Shown: positions 36,601 through 48,600 of the stretch, in pieces
How positions within the stretch are numbered: position 1 is the stretch's first letter
How the letters are laid out: the number at the start of each line of letters is the position of its first letter
Origin: Amoebophrya sp. A120
Lineage: Eukaryota > Sar > Dinophyceae > Syndiniales > Amoebophryaceae
DNA length: 64,000 bases
NCBI GenBank assembly: GCA_905178155.1
Contig: CAJINV010000012.1
Span: 2,701,765-2,765,764 of the forward strand
Reading direction: 5' to 3'
Translations under genes and position numbers: made by a program
The notes under the pieces: generated by a model
Databases searched by the model: none
The model's input: the letters and a program-made list of their open reading frames with translations, nothing else
Told to the model about the DNA's origin: nothing

Positions 36601-39600
36601 GACGACGGGCTGAAAAGTGGGCCGATAGACTAAGACGCGGGCCTATCAGAAGGGTCCGCCAAATAGAACGAAAAACCGCGATCGCCCAGGCTTAGCATAG
36701 CCCCATTACAAACCAATCGGACGAGTCTCGGTCTCGCATAGCGATGGGAGGGGAAGTCCGGATATTTATCTCAAAGCAGATCCAACGAAGTCCAGCGCTC
36801 TAGTCAGGGAGAAAGTTCGCAAGGGTAACGGGTTCGAACCGCCAGTGCCAAACGACCCCTCCTCCCATCGCAAAGCGAGACCGACCGCCGTTCCTCGTCC
36901 CGAGGACAGAACGGCCAGACAACACCTATCCCGCATAGATAGCTGGCAACGAGACGTTTCCGACCTTCGGAGTCCAAAATTCCCGCACAGCGGACCAAGC
37001 TAGACCTTCGGACAAGCGAAAGCCAGAACTTGCGAAAGGCGGAAGCCAAATTTCCCGACAAGCGGAAGCCAAAGTTCGAGGCTCCGAAAAAGCGGAAGCC
37101 AAAATTTCCGACAAGCGGAAGCCAAATTTTCCGACAAGCGGAAAGCCAAAATTTCCGACAAGCGGAAGCCAAAATTTCCGACAAGCGGAAGCCAAATCAT
37201 CCGCAAAGCGGGCCAAACAATCATCCGCAAAGCGGGACTAACGATCATCCGCAAAGCGGGCCAATCATCCGCAAAGCGGGCCAATCATCCGCAAAGCGGG
37301 ACTAACGATCATCCGCAAAGCGGGACTAACGATCATCCGCAAAGCGGGACAAACGAGACTTACTACCAACGGCAGGGGCGTTACTCCCTGGGAACAAGAG
37401 AAGGCGAACAAATACCACCCCGAAATTCGGTGGGTTGTCCTGACTAATCTTCTCAAGTCCTGGCTACCGTAAACTAAGGGCTGAGGGCGGACACGGGCAT
37501 AAAATACCGCCCGACCATCCTCAGCCTAGGCTCACAGGCTCGCTAGCCTGTTGCTACCCGGGCATACATTTATAACACTTACACAGTTTTTTTCTTGCAT
37601 AACCAAACTTGTCCGACCAGAGTTTGGCGACGCCGTTGCTATCCTGTGCAAAAGTATCGCACTCGTAGTAATTGCATTTATGCATTACAAATCCACTTGT
37701 CAAAGTAAATCACCATTACAAATTCAATTTGTAATGCTGGGGGTGGAATTTGTAATGCAATTTAATATACTAGTACGATTATACTTTTGCATTGCATAGT
37801 TGTCGCTCCCCGTCGACACCCCAACTTGGGTCCCATATTTATGAAATGCAAATGTGTCTGGGTCAGGAAGATTCATCTGGGACTTTTGTCATTCACGTTT
37901 TGCGTCAGCCATCGTCAGCCATGATCATGTCTAAGGTGCATGCCCTAGCATCACAGATTCTTGAAGGGCTTCTTGATGATGATGCCCATCTTTCCGCATG
38001 ACAAAATTTCCCACCTCTCAGTATAGCAAAAATGAAAATCCTTTTGCTGCTCATGCACTGCAGATTCTTGTTTTGGAATCCAAATGCAGCATCAAAAGTT
38101 GCATTCTTCCAGACATCCAGAAAGTAAGATATTTGCACTCCATACTTTTCGGTCCAGTGCCATCTGGTGTCCTCACTCACGGTACACAAGTGAAATATGC
38201 CCCCGCCCCCGGAAGTCAGCAACTCTGGGGTGCTTAGGAGGCACCTCATCTGGTGCTTCGGAAGCATCCCATCTGGTGCCTAAGAGGCAACCATCTTGCA
38301 TTATTTGGCTCCCAAGTCAGGCTCCGGATTTGTGACATTTTGCAGCACGCATGTGAAGTTTTTGCATGCAGGCGCCAAAAGGTGGGCGCTGCACTCGCCC
38401 GATGCGGCAAGTCCGGCGATCCAGGTGTCAAATGGGGGAGCATTTGACACCCGATCTGCCGGGATCTGGCGCTCAAAAAGATTGCGGCTTTTCTAAAGAG
38501 AATCCGCATGCTACAGGCCCGATTCGGCAGCCACAAAGCCGGCTCCTTCTGCGCCGCCGGATTCCGGCAGATCGGTTGTCAAATGCGCCCCCATTTGGCA
38601 GCCGGATCGCTTGCATTCACCGACTCATAATTGAAGTCGCCTGTCGAGCTTTTCCCAGATTTCGTTTTTGTGCATGACCGCGCCAAAAGCTTCCGGAGCC
38701 CGACTCGGGTGCCAAATATTGCAAGACGAATGCCTCTCAAGCACCAGATGGGTAGCTTCCTAATCACCAGATGGGGCGCCTCCTAAGCACCCCAGAATTG
38801 CTGACTTCCGGGGGCGGGGGCATATTTCACTTGTGTACACGGCGCAGTAGTCGGTATGGGAGTGTCAGGATCGAAATCGCCAAAGTTGAAAAAGTTTGTC
38901 ATGCATAAGATGCAACGCATGGAGTGCCTGTCTTGCTGGGATGGCAAGTGAGGCCGATTGCAAGCCTGTTAACGGTTTGGCATAGAGCTGCTGAAGGAGC
39001 ATGACAAAAGCAGTCTTCTGTTTGTGTTCCCAAATAGCATGACAAAGACAAATTGGATTCCGGTGCTCAGAAAATTTGTCATGCGCCACTTGATGAGTGG
39101 GCTACTACTGGTATAATTGGCTTTATGCATTCCAAATCTTTTCAACAACTTTGACGATTTCAATCCTGACACGACTCCCATAGTCGGCCTTGTTTTTGTA
39201 GAGGCGGTACATGAATTGCATGTAAACGTTTCCTTCGCTCTCAGGCATGACTTCGCTCTTCTTGAAAAGACTCCCACGCGCTGGGCAACGGTAGTAGCAC
39301 ACCGCGCTACGCAGTTTGAACATGTCGAGGTATTGAGAGGAAAAATGCCCCCGCCTCCCCATATCGAAAAGGAGATTTGTGATGCTGTATTTGCATAAGC
39401 ATATAGACAAATCGAATTGTATTGCTAGGAGGCCAAGAGACCACGCAGTTGCGGCCTCGTTATTGCAGGTACTAGTCTGTCATGCTGTTTGCCGCTTGTC
39501 TAGTTGCTTCCTGTCATGCTGAAGACGCAAGGCTTTCCACAGCCAGCCAGTACTAGAGTCCGCGTCTCTACTTCCCTTCTAGCATGACAACGTGATTTTT

Positions 39601-42600
39601 GATCACAAATCATGCTACACAAATCCCCGTTTTAATATGGGGAGGGGGGATTTTTCATTTTGATACGGGGTGCGGCTTGTTTCCGTCCGCTGCAGATGTA
39701 GTTGCGTAGGAGCTCGCCGCTTATGCAATGCAAACATGTCTGGGTCTGGAAACTTGTGTTGATGCTGTTTGGCGAATCATCAAGTGCTGGACGCCTTCAT
39801 TGACAGCCAATCATGACATCAAGTTTTGAAGTTGCTTAAGTATAGAAGTGTTCTTGCCTATCTGGATGACAAACTGCGTTTCATCTGCATGACAGGGAAG
39901 CGTGGCTTTTGGGTGGCGTGCAAGAAATGCATGACAGACTTGAGACGAGCCATGCTAGCCGTCGCCGTGCATGACAAATGACATTGCATTCTTCCAGACT
40001 GAGATCGATATTTGCATTTGATACCGTTCGGCTTTTCGCGAAATACTCGATGTCGTCCACGAGGAAGTGGTAAAGGGACGCCAACACCTTGTAGCCGAGG
40101 CCCCCCGCCTGCCACAGTTTTTGCTCTGTGCAATCGGTCCCGTCCAGGGTGGCATTGAAGTTCAGCTTATGGCGTTCTCAGCTGTTACATTCTCAACTGT
40201 TACAACATGAATTTGTGATGCAAGAATGGAAAAAGTGAAAGGAGGAAGGTTGCGCCTTTTGCAATACAAATTTTGCGCAGATTTTGGTGCTGTTTAGCCC
40301 TTCGCGAATTTGTCACGCGAAGCAGCTTGATCTTGTGGATGATCATGGTACTTTTGCATGACAAGTTCATGTAACAGTTGAGAGTGTAACGCTTGAGAAT
40401 GCCATACAGCTCGAGGGGCACGTACACCGAGATCTTTTTCGCGGTCGGAACGAGGGACATGGCGGGCGGGTCCGAACCCTGCGCCAGCTGCATTTCATTC
40501 ATCAGTTTTCTCATGTCTGCGACTGTGGGCGCGGCGTATCAAAAGGAAAAACGAATCCCCCCTCCCCATATCAAAGTGGCAATCTGTGCTGCGGGATTTG
40601 TGTACACAAATCAGCTTTCCCCTGTAGTAGAGGACTGTAGGCAGATACAAAGCCGGAGTGGGAGCGTTTTGATGGTGTAGGCGCCTAGCGCGGCACGCTC
40701 GCATATCCCCCGTAGGCCATACAGCGTGACAAATTGCCTGCAGAACGCGACGAGTTTTTTGGCTTTGCCTTCTTGCAATACAGAGACGATTTGTGGCCTC
40801 AAATCAGCATCACAAATTTTCGGAAGTCACCCGTATCACGTTAGGCAAAATCAGGAATCACGTTTACTAATCGAATCAAATTAACGGAATCAGGTTTGCT
40901 ATGGGATCGCGTTTGCCGAATCGAGTTGATACAACTGGAAGGAAGCGAAACAACTTAGGCAACGAAATGTCTACAGCCTAAACGTCCGCCGGAATCAATG
41001 TTGCGCCCAGCCGACCAAGGAGCTGACCGAGGGAAGCAACGAGAACCACGGCGGACAACTAACACAGCCACAACCAAGGGCGGGCAGGGCCGGGCGCGGG
41101 GCCACAGCGGCGGGCACAACAACGGGACAGCGGAGAGAGTCGCCGGCCAGGGCAGCTGCCCTGGCCGACGACCAGAAACCCCGAACCCTAGACCCCAAAC
41201 CCTAAACCCAGACTCTGCTAACTTGATTCCATTAACTTGATTCTATTGCAAACGCGATTCCACTAACGTGATTCCAAGTTGATAACGTGATTTGGAATGT
41301 AACCCAAATTTTCAGAAGTGTCCCGCTTTGGAGGTATGGGGAGGGGGGATTTTTCATTTTGATACGGCGACGGTCTGCTTCACAAGGAACTCCGCGCCGG
41401 TTCGGTAATCCAGCATGGCGGCGGTGCTATGGAGCCGTCAGGCTTGAAATTCATTACAAAGTTAAAATGATTTGCCATGCATAAAATGAATGCCAGTTGA
41501 TTTTCCAAGGAGCGCGTGACAAATTTTGGTGGTTCTTATTGTATCCAGTTTGCCATGCTGTTTGGGCACAGAAGACTGCTTTTGTCGTGCTACTTTAGCA
41601 GCTCGAGCTCTAACGCCAAACAGGCTTACAATCTGCCTCACTTGCCTGCTCTTCGTTCGTTGTGGGTCGGCTCTGCCGACCGGGTAACCCAACGCCCTGC
41701 ATACAAATGACCGACTTAGGCGAACCCCGTTGCGGGACATACAAATGGCCGCACGGAAGGGCCCGAAGCGCTACATACATAGTTCGCCCTAAGCGCCTAC
41801 AACCACTTTGGTCTGCTCTGCAACGCACGTACCTCGCGTCATGCATTTTCTGCATTGCAAACTATTTCAACTCTGGCGATTTCGATCCTGACACACCCAT
41901 AGGCGCTGCTAGCATTGTAGTCGTTGTGGACACCCGGACTCAGAGGCGCCGCCAGCATCTGGATGATGGGCCCCGTTTGGTACCTTTTCCGCGAGGAGTA
42001 CCGTCCTGTAGCGAGGTCCCACGCCCCCGGCTCCCCCACGGCTTTCTCTCCCACCATTTCCTCCAACAAGTACAGTCCGTTGCGCATGTGCGTCCGCAAG
42101 TTCGACGCGCCGGTGGTCCCCGGATCCTGGTACGAATGGTGACCGGCATAGAGCATGTTTGTCACTTCGTTCACGAGGTCGCGCGCAGCGTCGGCCTGCA
42201 CGCTGACAGGGAACCCCGTCGATTCCTGTCCGCCGAAGGAAAAGGCCCCCGCGGCGGACAGCAGCGTTTTGATCCGGTCCGCGGTTGCTTGGTCCTTGAC
42301 GTTGTGCACGGTAAACTGGAGTTTGTGCGGGTGCTTGAGGAAGCTGTCGATGTTATTACAGTGAAAAAAGCCCCCACGAGGACCCCATTATATCGGAAAC
42401 GGAAGATGCGCGATGAATTTGTGATGCTGTAAAGTATTTGAGTACACAAATTATCGTTTTGTATTGCTAGAAGGCCAAGAGACGTAGCTGCGCCATAAAT
42501 TTTTGCAGGTAATCTGTCATGTTGGAAGGCTAAGGGCAGGGCGTCCCATTTCTTTATAAAAGCTACAAACGGTAACCACCTACTCAGCAGACTCTGAGCG

Positions 42601-45600
42601 GAATAAGCACGGACAAAGCGATCTCTACCGAGAGACAGCTACAAAAGCTCCTGGGACGGCTGCGGGACGAGCTTTGTAGCTATCTGAGTAGGGATAATTT
42701 TGCCGGCAGACCCACCAGCGCCGAGGGATAAAAGAAAGGTAAAAAAGCGGTAAAGGATCTACTATGGCACAGTCCCAACTACGAAGAAACCCCTCTTAAA
42801 AAGTGAAACAAGATATAATGTAGTTGCTTTCATGGCGAGCAGCCGCAAACAAGGCGAACTGTCGCAGCGGACAAATGCAAAAACGTCCGCAACCGAGGGA
42901 GCAGAGATGGAACCGCATACGCCACCGACCGAGACAGCATCAGATCATGCAAAAGGTCGGAACACGCCCGAAAAAACAAGGGCGGGGCAACTACATTACA
43001 AACCCCAAGACGGGAAAGAAACTATCTAACCCAAGCTAAACTCAATATAATTTTCCTGCACTAGCACTACATACTAGCGCGCGTCTAAACCGATCCACTT
43101 CTGCCCGTGCCGTCTTTAGCCTGACTTTCTCGACCACCCTAAGAAGTGGCTCGAAATTCATGACCAAACAAGAGAAAGCCAAGGACCAAAGTGCTCTCTA
43201 TTTTCCGCGTCTTGGATGGTTGTCCATAGGTACGGGTGCTAGCTCACCTAGGACAACCACGCGAAAAATACGTGGATTACAAAACTACCGTTACTACTTC
43301 TACGTCGAAGTCTCTCATAGACCCATGGCACAGACAGAGGAACACGAAAGCCACAAGGAACGAACAAGCTCTACTCGGGCTGGCCACTGTAGTGTCAGTT
43401 CCGACACACGTCAAAACTGAAAACGTTCGCCGTCTGTTCAGTCTCAGTCCCGTGCAACCACATCGACATACAAATTTTTCACATGCATAGCAGACAATCA
43501 GGCGCGAGAAAGTCTTCTTGTTGAAGAACGCCGGCGGCACAAAAGAAAGCGACACAAGAAGAAAACCGACCCGAGGGAGATCACAACTCTAAGTGTATGC
43601 TGACTCCCATACACGTAATCACCAGGCATGTAGCAACCTCAGGCCCCGTAGGGTGTGAAGTGCTGGCACCGAGAAAAGGAGTCTCGGCACGAGCAAAGCG
43701 AAAGGTAGGGACAAGGAGACGTAAGGAAACAGAAAGCAGAAGCGGGCGGCGTGCAGGTAATCTGTCATGCAGTTTATTCCCCCTTCCAGTTGCCTCCTGT
43801 CATCCTGGAGCTGCAAGGCTCTCGTCCCACGCTAGGCAGCACTACAGTCCGCATCTTTTGCCTTCTAGCATCACAAAGCTGATTTGTGACCACAAATCTG
43901 CATCACAGATTTCCGTTTTGATATGGGGTCGAGGCGGCATTTTTCATTGTAATAGACGTTCCACCCCGACGAAGCTGCATTTGCGAGCATCGTAATCCTT
44001 GTTTCGGTATCAAATGCAAAAATGTCTGGGTCTGGAAACTTGTGATGCTGGGTGGCGTGTCATCATGATGGGGCTACAAATGCTGGCTCAGCATGAAAGG
44101 TTTCTGAGCTCCTAGGCGTTGCCTATTCTGTTTCTGCATGAAGACAAACTGCGCTTCTGCATCACAGAAGAGCGGAGCTCTTGGGTAAGAACGTGCATGA
44201 CAGATTTAAGATAGCGTCATGCCAGACAAGCATGAGAAACCTCGCAATCTTCATCCAGCGGCCCCAGACATCTTTACACTTGATAGTCGGACGGACTTTC
44301 GGGCGTTGTTGGCGCGAACCCGCACTGCATGGAATTGATGCGGAAGTGGTTCAGAGTCAGCCCGTATCAAATGTAAAAATGTCTGGGTCTGGAAGATTCT
44401 GAGATTTGTCATGCATATTTCGGATCACGCAAGTGGCGTCTGATGCAGGCAGAAGCATCACAGGTTTGAGCACGCCTCACGTTGCCTGTCCCGCATGAGG
44501 AACTTCCTACTTGCGTGCCAAGAAACGGACAGCTTTTGGCGCTCATGCAACACAAATTTTTGTGTGTTCCAGAGTTTGCATCACAAGTTCCAACCCTTCC
44601 AGACCCAGACATTTTTACATTTGATAGCCCGGTGCTGCGCCACTGGTTGGCTCCGGTAACCTATGCAAGAAAAAAACTGTGTAAGTGTAGCTCTGTAATG
44701 CAGAACATGCATCAGAGTTACACCTGTCATGCCAGACAACCATGAAGTCCTCTTTTCACGTGTGTTTTCCCTTACAAGCCGCGCATGACAGGCTTTCTCT
44801 GTCATGTAGAGCAAATTTGTGATGCTGTCAACCAAAGAAAGTTACACTAACACAATTTTTTTCTTGGATATCACCGGGTCCGTGGCCCAGTTTTTCGCGA
44901 GGTAGTTGTGAAATCCTTCCATGAACAGCGGCCCGAGATTTTTGGCCATGCCCTTGGAACACAGCGCTTCGAAGCAGTCCTGGTTGCAGCCCCAGGTGGT
45001 GATCAGGATCTGCTGGCAAGGAAGATTGTTCCACTTGGTCCCCTATCCAGCTGGTGTGCAAAAGTATCGTAGTCGTACTTCTAATTGCAAATTATATGCA
45101 TGACGAATCTCCTTCCTAAGGTAAAACAGCATTACCAATTCCACTTTTCTTCTTGCCAATGAAATTATTTGTGATGCAATTTATACTACTACTAGTACGA
45201 TACTTTTGCAATGCATATACCCAAGAATCCGGTATGTTGTTTTCCAACCAGCGAGCCCTCCCCGAAAAACCGTACGCAGCTCCCCCCAGACATCGCCAGC
45301 GTGTCTTCCGAGATGAACCCGATGCATGGAAATATCAAAATGAAAATAAATGATTCCTCCCATATTGAAAAGCAAATTTCTGTTGCTGGGTTCTTTGTGG
45401 GTAAGGGCGAAGAATAAACTGGTACCGCTAAGTAGAGGAAGTGGAACATCAGCCAGCAGCCCGAACTCATCGGCTTTCTTGCCAGTTCCATAACCCCCCG
45501 TCGCAAGAACCCCCAGCCCGAACTCATCGGCTTTGATGCCAGGTTGCTTCTGGTGGATCTTCTGTGTAGTACACAAATCAGCTCTCTAGTCTTGCAGCGA

Positions 45601-48600
45601 GGCATCGCAGGCAAAGCCAAAGCCTGTGCAGGGGCGGTCTGGTGTGGGTGCTTAGAATAGCAGAGGCCTCCTGCGCTGCCACGAAGCAGGTCGTGAGACA
45701 GCATTTTTACAAAGAAATCGCCTCCATAAAAAGTCGGCGGATTCATCTTCGGATTATTTGCCTCCTACTTGCAAGAGAGATGACAGGATTTGTGGTCACA
45801 AATCAGCGTCAGAAATTTTGAGGAGCATGTGCATGGTACCTTTTCAATATGGGGAGAGGGGACCACTTTGCCTCACAATAGGAAAGCCGCCGTTCTTCCG
45901 AATAGACTGATCCTCACAACTTTTTATGCACTGCAAAAATGTCTGGGTCTGGAAGACTGCAAGATTTGTCATGCTAAACCGAAGTGCGACACACTGTGCA
46001 AGATTTGTCATGCATATTTCTCATGACCCATGATTGTCTGTGATGTATGCCCTAGCATCACAGGTTTTTAGAACCAATCCTGATGCACCTTCCGCATGAG
46101 AAATGCCCTGTCCGTGTAGCCCAAATCGCACCCCTCTTGCTGGTCATGCAATGCAAATCTTTATCTTTTCAGAGTCCTACCCTTCTTGCTGGTTCACATG
46201 CAATGCAAATTTTTTTACCGTCCAGAAACAGCATTACAAGTTGCAATCTTCCAGACCCAGACATTTTATTTGCGGTTGATATTTCTAACACAGTCATCAT
46301 ACGTCACCGCCAACTGTTCCTCGGATCCCTTGATCCCCTCGCCGGTACAGTAACCCTTCCCTACATTGATAAAGTCCGTGCTGCTGTAAGCGCCGCGTAC
46401 CCGAGCGCTGCCGTACACGGGGTCGTTTTCCGTTACGGTATTGGGAACGGTTCGCGCCGTCAGGTTCTTCATTCCCATGCGCACCTCCCAGTTACTGGTC
46501 ACCTCGAACTGGTTCTTGTCCAGCTGAAACAGGTCCACAGGCTCATAGGGCGCCGTGCTCACCCGCGCCACTTGTGCTGTCTTGAACAGCGGGTTGGTGT
46601 CGATATGGCGAGAAAAAAGTTTGTCACAGTCACTACCTTGCAGGTTTTGCATTGCAAATTTTTTCAGCATGCCAACTTTTCCTTGTATTGCAGAAATACT
46701 AGGGAAATCCCTTATGAAGTTTGGCTGTGATGCATTTTTACGCATGACAGAAAGTTTTGTATTGCAAAAACGCGCATGAGTGATCGTGACGAACTTTTTT
46801 TGTTTGATAGTCGAGCCCCTGGTTGTAATTGGTCGTCTTCAACGCCTATGGATTGCGAAAGTACTATCGTGGTACTCGTCGTATAAATGCATTACAAATT
46901 TTCACTTTCTCAGCATGCTGAAAAATAAAATTTGTAATGCGGATTTAATATCTTAAGAGCAAGATTTGTCATGCATGTTCGCGAATTATTACTACGAGTA
47001 CGATACTTTTGCACAGGGTAACACCGTGAGGCTTGTCGCGTCCATCATGCCACTCTTGGTGTCCTCCCGGCATCGGTCGGTCATCTTTATAACCTGCTCA
47101 GGTGTTACAACAATCTCAAATCGGTTACCATAGAATATCGAAATCTGTGATGCAAGAGGTGCATTATGTAGCCAACTGACTCTCTCTCATAGGATTGCGC
47201 ATGACAAGTTCCGGAGTCCCAAACCGCACTACAACAAGCCGGCGAAATTTGTATTGCAGAAAGTGGCGTGCTGTTGTCCACGTCTGTCATGCTCATCCCG
47301 CAACACAAAATCCAGACTCTATTGTAACGCTCGAGATTGTAACGTTTGAGCAGGTCATAATCTTCACAAAGGTTTTCGTAGAATCAGACACCATGGGAAT
47401 ACGCGGTATGGCGTTCTCAAACGTTACGTTCTCAACTGTTCTTACACGATTTGTCATGCAACATCCACGGGGTGAAGCGACTTCACATGACAAATTCCCG
47501 GACGAGGGCTAAACAGCATTTAAAATCTTCTGTGCGGAATTTGCAATGCTAGGGGCGCAATTCATTCTTGTCCACCCCCTTTGAGTTTTGCTATTCTTGC
47601 ATTACAAATTCATGTTGTACCAGTTGAGGATGTAACAATTGACAGTCCCATATTCGGCGCAGTACTGTTGCGAAGGGAACACTCCGGCACTGAGGTGCTG
47701 TTTGTGAAAATATCGACACAGTAAATTGCCACTTAACTTTCCGCAGCACACTGATGAAGATGATGTCCTCAACGTACAAATATCACAAATCTCGCCAATT
47801 TTTTAGGTGGTCATGTTGCAGGAGCGGCCCTTTGTCATGCTAAGAAACTAGGATCGAAGGCATCAAGTCTTCTTGTCATGCAGAACAAACCGCATTTCAT
47901 CTTGTACAGTGTGTAGTTGTAATACAGGAACAATAAATTTACTGTGGATAGAAAACGAAGAAGGTGCATTTCGCCTCATTCGCGCATTGCTATTAGAATG
48001 AAAAATGCCCCCAATCCAGAACTTGGGAACATTTGTATGTACTTGTAATGCGCATCAACCCTTTCCAATAGAAACATTCCACCCCGTCTCGCATAATATA
48101 GCAGCATCACAAAAAATTGCCCATACTGAATGGCTCTAGGAAATTTTTTTTGCAAAGAGCCCGGCACCGGCCGGATCTACTCTTGTACAAAAGATATTGC
48201 CTTGTTGCTCGCCTAGGTTCTGTACCAGAGAGACTCGTAGTGGTGGTCCTTTCATGCAACAAGACGAAGCGTTTTCATTTGGAAAGAACTTTGCATCAGA
48301 AACTTTTGCAAATAATTCTATCTGAGGTGGGGGGGCAAGGGCATTTTTCATTGTAATAATCGTTGCAAACAGACTTCGAAGGTGTAAAACGCACCCGCAA
48401 GCTATCAAATGCGAAAGTGTCTGGGTCTGGAAGATTCTGAGACTTGGTTGGTTGGTTGGTTGGATAGCGCCTGTCGCCGGTGCAGGTCCCGCCCTCCATC
48501 GATTGCGATCCGGAGTAGCCGGAACTCAAGGCCCTAGTGGCACAATCGATCGACGAAGCCCTTTCTAACCAGGTCACGGCCATCCGGCTGCCCTGGAGTC

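Larger units (their letters stand above)
30679..37601. mobile_element. Giant F6 introner, 6923 nt (gene D)
   Basis: Left end TATCCAAGAAAGAAACTGTG, right end CACAGTTTTTTTCTTGCATA; exact flanking repeat ACCAA (30674-30678, 37602-37606). Compared with the compact copy at 29282-29520, the insert sits between CACAGACTTAC (about 30862) and ACTTACACAG (about 37576). The ~6.7-kb insert has its own tandem and dispersed repeats and no recognisable protein domain. Excision joins SDKFGG to KES. Confidence 0.88.

Noticed and set aside
36800-36850. Possible tRNA or tRNA-derived SINE (GGTTCGAACC box at 36831)
   Set aside because: The B-box-like word is present, but I could not fold a cloverleaf or find a matching A box and acceptor stem.
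37011-37356. Possible CRISPR array
   Set aside because: Units are contiguous short tandem repeats without unique spacers, and the DNA is eukaryotic.
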